Part shown: piece by piece, positions 32,850 to 40,357 of the stretch
Layout of the letters: each line of letters opens with the position of its first letter
Numbering within the stretch: position 1 is the first letter of the stretch
NCBI GenBank assembly: GCA_964473555.1
Contig: CAYYPL010000005.1
Location: forward strand, 154,202-218,201
Direction of reading: 5' to 3'
DNA: 64,000 nucleotides
Source of the DNA: UBA11400 sp964473555
GTDB lineage: Bacteria; Bacteroidota; Rhodothermia; Balneolales; HLUCCA01
Made by a program: the position numbers and the translations under genes
The notes under the pieces: generated by a model
What the model saw: the letters and a program-made list of their open reading frames with translations, nothing else
The model's database searches: none
Told to the model about the DNA's origin: nothing

Positions 32850-33172
32850 GGTGTGATTTGAATTATGTGATTTCAGAGGTTGTCAAACTGAGCCTGATAT
32901 CCGTATATCAAACTTAAATTTTGACCACATTCAACTTCCGATTGTTAATGTCAGTTGTGGTACTGTTTACCTACTTAAGTTGAGACCTATTCATGAGAAG
33001 GTTGTTATATGCAGTTTATAAGTACTTATACATTTAACGTTTAGACTGCATGCAGAGCAAATCCCTCATTATAGTATTTATATAACTTTTGGTCGTGGAA
33101 ACGTAACGGGGTTGGATGGGTTACTCTCTACATTGGTTGACAGTTAGTTAATCATTAATCAATGGAGATACC
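32850..33172. other. divergent intergenic region in stress gene group
   Basis: This 323-bp AT-rich spacer lies between the minus-strand lmo0937 gene and the plus-strand Lys-rich peptide. ATTATAGTATTTATATAAC (about 33072) recurs in similar form before the sigma-54 activator gene at about 33998. I see no ORF and no certain promoter. Confidence 0.5.
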
Positions 33173-33301
33173 ATGGAAAAAAATCCAAAAGACCTTAAAA
33201 AGGACAAAAAAGAATCTAAAAAAGACGACATAAAAAATCGGATTTTTAACGCGGAAAAAAATGCTGATGAAAAAGAGAAAAGTAACATACGTAATCATTG
33301 A
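33173..33301 (+). CDS. Lys-rich small hypothetical protein
   Basis: This 42-aa ORF starts MEKNPKDLKKDKKESKK, is almost entirely polar, and ends SNIRNH. It has a well-placed Shine-Dalgarno site (GGAG, 33164-33167, 5 nt before ATG) and its own strong terminator 20 bp later, both of which argue that it is a real gene. No family is recognised. A disordered nucleic-acid-binding or stress peptide is a guess. Confidence 0.65.
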   Translation: MEKNPKDLKKDKKESKKDDIKNRIFNAEKNADEKEKSNIRNH

Positions 33302-33320
33302 TTCGTCTTGCTGATCTCTA

Positions 33321-33354
33321 CGGGCTTCTGGACCTTCAGAAGCCCGTTTTTTTT
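33321..33354 (+). terminator. rho-independent terminator
   Basis: CGGGCTTCTG and CAGAAGCCCG form a perfect 10-bp stem with a 6-nt loop, followed by eight Ts. It ends the transcript of the Lys-rich small ORF. Confidence 0.93.
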
Positions 33355-33470
33355 GTGTTGGACATAAAATCATACCCAGGTCCGGAAAAAGCGTTATTCA
33401 TTTTATTTATGTGTATCATGCAGCATCGAAAGGAATTACTACTTACCTTCACAGAACATAAAAAACTAAA

Positions 33471-33836
33471 ATGACTACAAAATATCCTGAACTAGAGAAA
33501 TCGAAGACGCACATTGTTGTTGAAATCATTGAATACATGCCTAATTCCGTAGTCATAAAAACGATTATCAAAAAGTCGACAGGTAATATATCCGCAGTAT
33601 CGTTTGATTCTGGTGAAGCTTTAGCAGAGAAAATATCCCCATTTGATACTTTCATTCAGATCATAGATGGACAGGCCGTTATCGTAATTGATAATAAGGC
33701 CAATGAATTGACTGTGGGACAAGCGATCATTATTCCCGCTCACACCAAAAACAGCATTGAAGCCAAAGTTCGCTTTAAAATGATATCCACAATTATTAAA
33801 AGTGGTTACGATGAAGTAAGTCCGATGGGTCTTTAG
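33471..33836 (+). CDS. small cupin-domain protein (paralogue B)
   Basis: This 121-aa cupin is a clear paralogue of 30042-30392: shared blocks include NSVVIKTIIKKSTGNISAVS, SPFDTFIQIIDG and GQAIIIPAH. It has the same loss of most cupin metal ligands. It reads outward in the opposite direction from its paralogue, so the two copies flank the stress gene group. Function is unknown. Confidence 0.82.
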   Translation: MTTKYPELEKSKTHIVVEIIEYMPNSVVIKTIIKKSTGNISAVSFDSGEALAEKISPFDTFIQIIDGQAVIVIDNKANELTVGQAIIIPAHTKNSIEAKVRFKMISTIIKSGYDEVSPMGL

Positions 33837-34166
33837 TAATCATCTGGATTTCTTGGTCTCGTTTTCTGCTTGAAACAAACCGGTTCTTGTTGTGTTCCCT
33901 TTATAACCGCGCTTTCAACATGGTGTTGATTCTGGTTCATACAGGGTGCAGGTATGCACTGTGTTAGTGGCATTAATTCGAGTAAGAGATGTAATTGATT
34001 ATAGTATTGATGTAACATGAACGCTCACGATTCTGATAATTTATAACCTCTATACTTTTAGATGACGTAACTGCAACAGGTTGATGTTTATACTGTTTGT
34101 GGTGGAGGCGGATATCTAAATGGTTCAATTATTACGTTTACTTTTCTTATTCAAAATGGAGCGAAG
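33837..34166. other. intergenic region before the sigma-54 activator
   Basis: This 330-bp, AT-rich spacer includes a near-copy of the ATTATAGTATT..AT.TAAC motif noted at 33072. I find no -24/-12 element, no ORF and no terminator. GGAG at 34158-34161 could serve as ribosome-binding site for the next gene. Confidence 0.5.
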
Positions 34167-35159
34167 ATGGGATTAACACTAGATAGTAAGCCTGTATTCA
34201 TTACTCAGAGTGCGACAATGATTGATCTGTATCACAAGATCAAATTGATCGCACCTACTAAAGCGAACGTTCTGATCACAGGTGAGAATGGGACAGGGAA
34301 AGAAGTATTTGCAGCACTACTGCATTATCATAATCAGAACGTAAACAGGACCATGGTTACCGTAAACTGTGGAGCAATACCTCACGATCTGGTAGAAAGT
34401 GAATTGCTGGGCCACGAAAAAGGTGCATTTACGGGAGCTGATACACAGAAGAAAGGATGTTTTGAGCTAGCAGATAAAGGGACCCTGTTTCTGGATGAAA
34501 TCGGGGAAATGTCGCTCTCAGCACAGGTAAAACTACTCAGAGCGGTCGAACTCGGATCTTTCAGAAGGGTTGGCGGTAAAGAAGAAATCAAAGTTGACGT
34601 AACCTTGATAGCTGCGACCAATAAGATTTTGAATGACCAGGTTAGATCGGGGAGTTTTAGAGAGGATTTGTACTACCGTTTAAATGTAGTTGAGTTATAT
34701 GTGCCTCCCCTGAGGCATCGAAAAGAGGATATTCCGCTTTTGGTCGAGTTTTATCGAGACTACTTTTGTGATCTTTATCGGAGAGCTGATGTACCTTTCG
34801 ACGACGAAAGTATGGGCCTTATGAAAGCGTATGACTGGCCAGGGAATATTCGTGAACTGAAGAATTGTGTTGAACGATGTATCGTCCTTTTTGAGGGTCA
34901 TACTGCTATTGGTGCTGACATGCTTCCTGGAAATATCAGAAGAATGAATCAATCAGCGTCAAACGGTTATCTGGGTGATCAAAACGGATACATACACATT
35001 CCAGTAGGGACCAGTTTGGAGGAAATAGAGAGAATGGCGATACAACAGACATTGAACTCGGTTGATAACAATAAGACCGAAGCTGCTAAAATATTGGGTT
35101 TTGCCAGAAAAACACTACACAACAAGTTAGACAGATATGAGAGTGACGTGTTGGCTTGA
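34167..35159 (+). CDS. sigma-54-dependent transcriptional activator (no sensor domain)
   Basis: This 330-aa protein begins almost directly with the AAA+ domain: Walker A GENGTGKE (39-46), the sigma-54-contact loop GAFTGA (86-91), Walker B GTLFLDE (105-111) and an R-finger region FREDLYYRLNVVEL. The C-terminus is a Fis-type helix-turn-helix (NNKTEAAKILGFARKTLHNKL). With no N-terminal receiver, GAF or PAS domain, it would be controlled by abundance or a partner. It is the only complete sigma-54 activator in the window, so it is the natural candidate to act on the -24/-12 promoters of the polysaccharide locus about 10-28 kb away. Confidence 0.9.
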   Translation: MGLTLDSKPVFITQSATMIDLYHKIKLIAPTKANVLITGENGTGKEVFAALLHYHNQNVNRTMVTVNCGAIPHDLVESELLGHEKGAFTGADTQKKGCFELADKGTLFLDEIGEMSLSAQVKLLRAVELGSFRRVGGKEEIKVDVTLIAATNKILNDQVRSGSFREDLYYRLNVVELYVPPLRHRKEDIPLLVEFYRDYFCDLYRRADVPFDDESMGLMKAYDWPGNIRELKNCVERCIVLFEGHTAIGADMLPGNIRRMNQSASNGYLGDQNGYIHIPVGTSLEEIERMAIQQTLNSVDNNKTEAAKILGFARKTLHNKLDRYESDVLA

Positions 35160-35188
35160 TGTTAGTTAGAACCCGATATCCAGCGCAC

Positions 35189-35221
35189 AAAAAAACCGGG
35201 ATCCTGTTAAGAATCCCGGTT
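35189..35221 (-). terminator. rho-independent terminator of the GH5 gene
   Basis: AACCGGGAT (35194-35202) and ATCCCGGTT (35213-35221) form a perfect stem. On the minus strand it is followed by seven Ts, so it terminates the GH5 transcript. It may also slow the convergent activator transcript. Confidence 0.85.
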
Positions 35222-35286
35222 GAGCGGTAAGTCGTACTGAACCAAATCCTTTAATGATTTTGGGTTCAAAACACTACCTGAATTGT

Positions 35287-37506
35287 TTATCGTTGATTTT
35301 TCAGATTCAAAATATGATTTTTGAAGTCATTATACAGCTCGGTATCGGTTCTTCCTCCGGGGTAGCAAATATTACCACCGAATTCCCAGCATTTGGTTCC
35401 GTCGGCTGTGAGCTGCCATAATAGATTCCCATCAAGTTGAATCGTTTGGGCATGCTGATAAAGTGCGCTATACATGGTTTTAACGCGGTCGTCGCCCCAT
35501 CCTGCATAGCCGAATTCACCGATCATGAAAGGTTTTCCCGAACTCTCAGCGATTTTTTTGTGATCACTAAGCCATGCACGTTGGCCTTTAAGTAGACTTT
35601 CGTTAATGGTATAGCCAAACCCATATTCGGCAGGATACCAGTGAGCGTTACCGAAGTCGATTTCAGGAATTGCCGTATTCATCACATAACTGGTGCCTTC
35701 ATTGGCTCTCAGAGCGTATGTATTGCTGTATTCGGCTACTGAATATACGGATGGAGTCCCCTCGTCAAAACCCTCTTCGCCGGTAGAGACCAAGTGATTT
35801 GGATCTATTGATTTGATGTATTGTGCCATACTTCTGTACCAGTCACGAAGGACAGATGGGTTAGCACCTGGATTTCGGCCCTCGTTCATGATTTGCCATG
35901 CCATTATTGCTGGTTCGTCTTTATATGCTACTCCGGTCACGGTATTGACCCTGTTTAACAGCATTTTGATATAGTCTTTATACCACTTCTGAGTATTACT
36001 GTTGGTAAGGAAGAACTGCATGTTTACGGATGGGTTGCTGGCTCCAGCCCAGGTATTGTACTGACACACTCCGCCAAGTTGATCCCAGAAATTGATAAAG
36101 GGTATAATGAAACGAATGCCATGTTCTTTACCTTTGGCAATCACGTTGTCCAAATCCTGCAACGCGGATTCGCTATACACCCCTGGTGCGGTTTGAATCA
36201 CGTTCTCATTGGAGTCATTTTTGCTGTAACCACAGTCGTATCCGTCGTAGAATCCCCACATTCTGATCACGTTGATCCCAGCATCCTGAAATGCATCCAT
36301 TGCACGGTCGACAACCGCTGGGTTTAACTTTTCATAGTTTGGCAGATAATACGCATTGGTACCCGCGAATCTGAATACTGCACCATTGTCGACAAAGTTA
36401 GCGTTTTGTACGGTTACAAAGGAACCCTGATTGGTTGGTGGAGGAGAGGTAGGTGGTTCGGTAGGAGGCGGAGTTGTAGGCGGTTCGGTTGGTGGTGGTG
36501 CTGTTGGAGGTGTTGATTGAATACCTGTGGTAAAGCTCCATCCGTCGCTCCACGATTTCCCCGTGGTATCGCTGTAATTTCTAACACGCCAGAAGTATTT
36601 CTTTTGTGCCACTAGTCCAGAAGGTGTGTAGGAAGTACCAGACACTTTTTCCTGCTTAATCACTGAATTAAATGTGCTATTATCGGACAGTTGATACAGA
36701 TATTCTGTTACCTGATCTAGTGGTTTCCAACTGAATGTCAGATTTAGTGAAACTTTGTCGGCAAGATTAACAGGTGCTATCAACTGTACTTTTGTGCTGA
36801 CATTAGAATCACTGCTTGCCGGCCCTGTTGTGAAACTCCACACTTCAGACCAGTTCATTCCTGCTGTATCTGCTTCTGGACGCACTCTCCAGAAATATTT
36901 CTTTTGGTGTACCAGTATGTTCGGCTGGTAAGAAGTACCTGTTACTGCCGCTTCTTTAATTAGCGAGTTAAAGGTAATATTATCAGATAGTTGATAAACA
37001 TACTTTGTGGATTCCATGTAAGGTTTCCAGGTAAATGTCAACGTAGTAGATACTTTATCAGCATTATTTACTGGTGAGACAAGCACAACGGATTTAACGG
37101 TTGTTGTTGCTGTTTGAAAGTCGCCGGTAATAAACGACCGTACTTTCGACCATGATCCCTTTGAACCAGCCTTGTTCGAAAATACTTTCCACCGGTACAG
37201 GGTTTTTGGTTTAAGTGTGGTTGTTTTCAAGGAGTTTTCTAAAACAGTAGTATCAATAACGGAGTTATTAAAGTTTTTTGTTTCAGATACCAGTACGCGA
37301 TAAGAAACTGCACCTTTGACCTTATTCCATGTCAGGTTCGACGAAAGTGGTTGAACCGTAGCGTTATCTAGTGGTTCAATCAGGTCAATTTGAGCTATTT
37401 CTTGTGGATTTGGAGCATTTGAATTCATATCGTCACAGTGAACGAGTGCGAATAGTATCAATGCTGCATACAGAATTGGTGTATATAGACGTTTCATGGT
37501 GAGCAT
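35287..37506 (-). CDS. GH5 mannanase-like lipoprotein with FN3-like repeats
   Basis: This 739-aa protein has a lipoprotein signal with Cys24 (FALVHCDD; the -1 His is unusual). Residues 35-335 contain three FN3-like repeats, each with a W-(S)-x-V-W-SFTTG end. A Pro/Thr linker (about 338-365) leads to a GH5 catalytic domain resembling endo-beta-1,4-mannanases, with acid/base Glu542 in QIMNEGRN and nucleophile Glu664 in MIGEFGYAG. It should cut mannan or a related glycan at the cell surface. ATGs at 37506 and 37497 are both possible. Its own terminator follows at 35189-35221. Confidence 0.88.
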   Translation of the reverse strand: MLTMKRLYTPILYAALILFALVHCDDMNSNAPNPQEIAQIDLIEPLDNATVQPLSSNLTWNKVKGAVSYRVLVSETKNFNNSVIDTTVLENSLKTTTLKPKTLYRWKVFSNKAGSKGSWSKVRSFITGDFQTATTTVKSVVLVSPVNNADKVSTTLTFTWKPYMESTKYVYQLSDNITFNSLIKEAAVTGTSYQPNILVHQKKYFWRVRPEADTAGMNWSEVWSFTTGPASSDSNVSTKVQLIAPVNLADKVSLNLTFSWKPLDQVTEYLYQLSDNSTFNSVIKQEKVSGTSYTPSGLVAQKKYFWRVRNYSDTTGKSWSDGWSFTTGIQSTPPTAPPPTEPPTTPPPTEPPTSPPPTNQGSFVTVQNANFVDNGAVFRFAGTNAYYLPNYEKLNPAVVDRAMDAFQDAGINVIRMWGFYDGYDCGYSKNDSNENVIQTAPGVYSESALQDLDNVIAKGKEHGIRFIIPFINFWDQLGGVCQYNTWAGASNPSVNMQFFLTNSNTQKWYKDYIKMLLNRVNTVTGVAYKDEPAIMAWQIMNEGRNPGANPSVLRDWYRSMAQYIKSIDPNHLVSTGEEGFDEGTPSVYSVAEYSNTYALRANEGTSYVMNTAIPEIDFGNAHWYPAEYGFGYTINESLLKGQRAWLSDHKKIAESSGKPFMIGEFGYAGWGDDRVKTMYSALYQHAQTIQLDGNLLWQLTADGTKCWEFGGNICYPGGRTDTELYNDFKNHILNLKNQR

Positions 37507-37917
37507 GTGTTTGAGATTGAGTTAAACAAACATGTTCCTTCCAAGTTGGAAAAGTAGACAGAGCAACTATTACCAAGACAGGAACTTGCTTTGAGCGTTT
37601 TTTGTAATGAATTTCATCACGAAAGGCATCAACCGGAATTGGATCAACAGATTTGTGATCCTAATTGGGGAGGAGCTTAAGTAAATAACTCTGTTGTTCC
37701 AGAAATGTTGTTTAAAAATCACAAAATGTTTCAAATTTCACAGGTGTATTTTATAACTAATTGTTAGACAATGGAATAAGAGCAAAAAAAATTACACTAT
37801 ATGTCTTTTTTTACACTATATCCACATAAATAACGTAAATAAATAAGTATTTAATTTGAGTATACCTCATTGGAGTTGCCGCTAAACTCTAAACACAACA
37901 AATATAGTATAGTATAT
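37507..37917. other. intergenic region upstream of the GH5 gene
   Basis: This AT-rich 411-bp spacer lies between the GH5 start and the GH5 pseudogene. I checked both strands for a GG-N10-GC element and found none convincing. There is no ORF. Confidence 0.5.
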
Positions 37918-38338
37918 TCATTTTGTGTCGGTTTTGCAGATATGCCATTCAGACTCGGTAGATGTGGTATCATTTCGAGTTGATTGCCACAGGTGGCCTG
38001 CGTCGAGGCAGACCACTACTGTTGTTTCCCACAGCGCTGCGCGCCAGTCGAACAACCCTTCAGGGTTGTTTCCAGGATTCGAGCCTTTGTTTATGAAATG
38101 CGACCCAATAACGATGGATTCAGCTCTGTAAGCGATCCCTAAATATGTAATTACTCGATTAGGAAGCATCTGAATATACGATGTAACCCATCTGGGTGAT
38201 TTCATTCGTCAGAAAGATCACCATGTTTACAGATGGCTGACGTGCTTCGTCCCTGGTAGTCTGGTACCGAACAGATGCCGGGAACGTCGTGATATACCAG
38301 AATACAAGAAGCACGACAATATTTAGGTATGGTTTCAT
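37918..38338 (-). pseudogene. decayed GH5 gene, internally deleted and frameshifted
   Basis: From an ATG at 38338 the frame encodes a short hydrophobic leader (MKPYLNIVVLLVFWYIT), then QPSVNMVIFLTNEITQ, parallel to NPSVNMQFFLTNSNTQ of the intact GH5 gene. A frameshift moves the match to YIQMLPNRVITYLGIAYRAE and NKGSNPGNNPEGLFDW, parallel to YIKMLLNRVNTVTGVAYKDE and NEGRNPGANPSVLRDW. A jump of over 100 codons then reaches LWQSTRND, the GH5 C-terminus. The catalytic Glu of NEG is Lys. It is a broken paralogue. Confidence 0.85.
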
Positions 38339-38343
38339 CCTGA

Positions 38344-39114
38344 TCAGGCCGAATTATTTACTGGAACTGCATTTTTTACTGGATGCACGGGAACACTCTT
38401 TGGCTTTTTAGCGCCTGTTCTGGACGCACCATCGGTTTTGGTGATCACATCGAAGTGGTTGCATATTGAAACCGTAACAGGATGAAATGAGATGAATCTT
38501 TTAAAGAATAGCCATCTGTCTTTTCGAATCATGTAAGGGTAAAATCCGGCTCGTTTACATCCTCTCAATGATGGGATGTTGGTAATCGTTACAAATGTGT
38601 TTATTCTCTTCACATCTACTTGAGCCGCCTTTTCACATAAAATGGACATTGCCCTAGGCATAATCTGGAGTCCACGATATGCAGGATGAGTGTATGCTCC
38701 TTCCAGTAACGCTTCCGACTCGTTGATCTCGGGAAAAGAATCGTGAAGAAAGGCTCTCATCTTCTTGTCATCCTTTTGTTGAATAAGCCATTGCATGTAG
38801 ACTGGTCTGCCATTTGTCGTTTCCGCTACGTAACAAGTGGGAATGTTGGCTTTTACCATGCCCAGCTGATTACTTACTATGCGTGGGTCAACGGTATGGT
38901 GTGCAGACAAATCAAGTAAATCTTCGAAATCCTCATTTTTGAAAGGTCGAACATTGATTTTGATTTTGGCTTCTGGTGTTTCAACATGAATGCTTAAATC
39001 ACGTTGGAGCCCTAAAGAAATGGATTGTGACCAGAGTCGTTTTCTGAGTTCATCAAAAAGAATTTGAATTTTATCCTGACTAATCAGTTGGATAACAGAC
39101 TTGAATTTAGACAT
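38344..39114 (-). CDS. GNAT-type acetyltransferase
   Basis: This 256-aa protein has a GNAT-like core at about 50-200: INVRPFKNEDFEDLLDL at the start, GAYTHPAYRGLQIMPRAM as the acetyl-CoA-binding motif A region, and CKRAGFYPYMIRKDRW near the end. The C-terminal tail is basic and disordered. It is last in a minus-strand run that starts with the polysaccharide export gene, so it may acetylate a sugar amine or lipid-linked precursor. The first ATG at 39114 lies 28 bp after the GH18 gene. Confidence 0.7.
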   Translation of the reverse strand: MSKFKSVIQLISQDKIQILFDELRKRLWSQSISLGLQRDLSIHVETPEAKIKINVRPFKNEDFEDLLDLSAHHTVDPRIVSNQLGMVKANIPTCYVAETTNGRPVYMQWLIQQKDDKKMRAFLHDSFPEINESEALLEGAYTHPAYRGLQIMPRAMSILCEKAAQVDVKRINTFVTITNIPSLRGCKRAGFYPYMIRKDRWLFFKRFISFHPVTVSICNHFDVITKTDGASRTGAKKPKSVPVHPVKNAVPVNNSA

Positions 39115-39142
39115 CGTGGATTATGGTTTATAGTTCAATGGG

Positions 39143-40333
39143 TTACTTGCGTACGTGTGGTTTAATGACATCCAACAATGGGTTTGCAGGTGAACCATTT
39201 CGATGATGTCCGGCACTGAGATCCCAAATCATAAATCCGCCAAGGCGATTCGATTTGATGTAATCGATTTTAGACGTTATTGATTGTTCATTGTCGAAGC
39301 TGATGAACGATTTAGGGTCATCAATCTGTAGAAAAGATGCGTGTGCCTGACTATCCCATTCGTATTCATCCAGGTCATAAGACTTTGAGAGATCCGAATA
39401 GGGGATAACTCTGTAGAAAGCCTGGTTTTCGGTAGGCCAACCGTCCCATTTTTCCTGAATGTGAAGATTTTGCCAAATTGAACCGTAGAAACTTACTGAA
39501 AAACCAATTTTAGACCTATCGACACCAGATTTTACCCATTCTACTACGCTTAAATTAATCGAAGGGAAGAACTGAGAGGTATTTTCCAGGATGAGATTGT
39601 TTCGATTGTATAACGGGGTTTGATGCCATGTAACCCATCCTCGCCAAGGTCGGGACATTTCGTAAGTCAGGATGTTAATCTGATCGAAGTGCTTCTGAAT
39701 AGAGGAGTACAGGGAGCTCATTCCGGTTGCATTTGTAACACCAGCGGTGAGAAGTGGTCTTTGGTTGTTGGTTGTACGAAGTGTATCAAAGGTATTGCTT
39801 AACTGACGAACAAAAGTTCTGTAGTTGGCGAAGTCTTGCAGTTCTATGGGTGTCATGTTCAGGCTTACTCCATCGAAACCATACGTGCTAATTATGGTTG
39901 AAATCGTTTCAATAAATTGATTCCTGCTGGAGTCAATTGCAGTGCTGAATCCTTCGTAATTGGTACTTCCACCAACGCTGAATAAAATCTTTGTATCGTT
40001 AGCGTGAGCTGCAGTTACGATATCATGTAGCCGATCGGAGTTGAAGTTATGCCTGAAAACGGGATCTAAACTAAGCTCGGGTGTTCCATCTGGGGCAATA
40101 CTCAATGCAAAATAGGTCATGTGTGTCATAGCGTTCCAATCAATATCGCTGGTTAGTACTATTCCGCTATTGATTTGATCTGTTTGTGGATTATGTTGCC
40201 ACGAAACAAGGTATGCATTGACCCAGATGTCTTCATTTGTTGGAATACCGGAGTTGTTATCGAACAGATCACAAGAGAGGATGGTGCTGCAAAGAATAAC
40301 AATGAGAATTTGATAGGATCGGATGTAATTCAT
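39143..40333 (-). CDS. GH18-like lipoprotein lacking the catalytic acid
   Basis: This 396-aa protein has a lipoprotein signal with Cys21 (TILSC). The TIM-barrel is GH18-like: YFALSIAPDG, KILFSVGGS and a final GGFMIWDLSAG strand. The family motif DGxDxDxE reads DGVSLNMT at 154-161, so both inner Asp residues and the catalytic Glu are replaced. It is therefore probably a glycan-binding pseudo-chitinase, not a chitinase. It lies inside the minus-strand polysaccharide operon, 25 bp after the WecA fusion. Confidence 0.82.
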   Translation of the reverse strand: MNYIRSYQILIVILCSTILSCDLFDNNSGIPTNEDIWVNAYLVSWQHNPQTDQINSGIVLTSDIDWNAMTHMTYFALSIAPDGTPELSLDPVFRHNFNSDRLHDIVTAAHANDTKILFSVGGSTNYEGFSTAIDSSRNQFIETISTIISTYGFDGVSLNMTPIELQDFANYRTFVRQLSNTFDTLRTTNNQRPLLTAGVTNATGMSSLYSSIQKHFDQINILTYEMSRPWRGWVTWHQTPLYNRNNLILENTSQFFPSINLSVVEWVKSGVDRSKIGFSVSFYGSIWQNLHIQEKWDGWPTENQAFYRVIPYSDLSKSYDLDEYEWDSQAHASFLQIDDPKSFISFDNEQSITSKIDYIKSNRLGGFMIWDLSAGHHRNGSPANPLLDVIKPHVRK

Positions 40334-40357
40334 ACTGGTTGGATTAATGATGATCGG

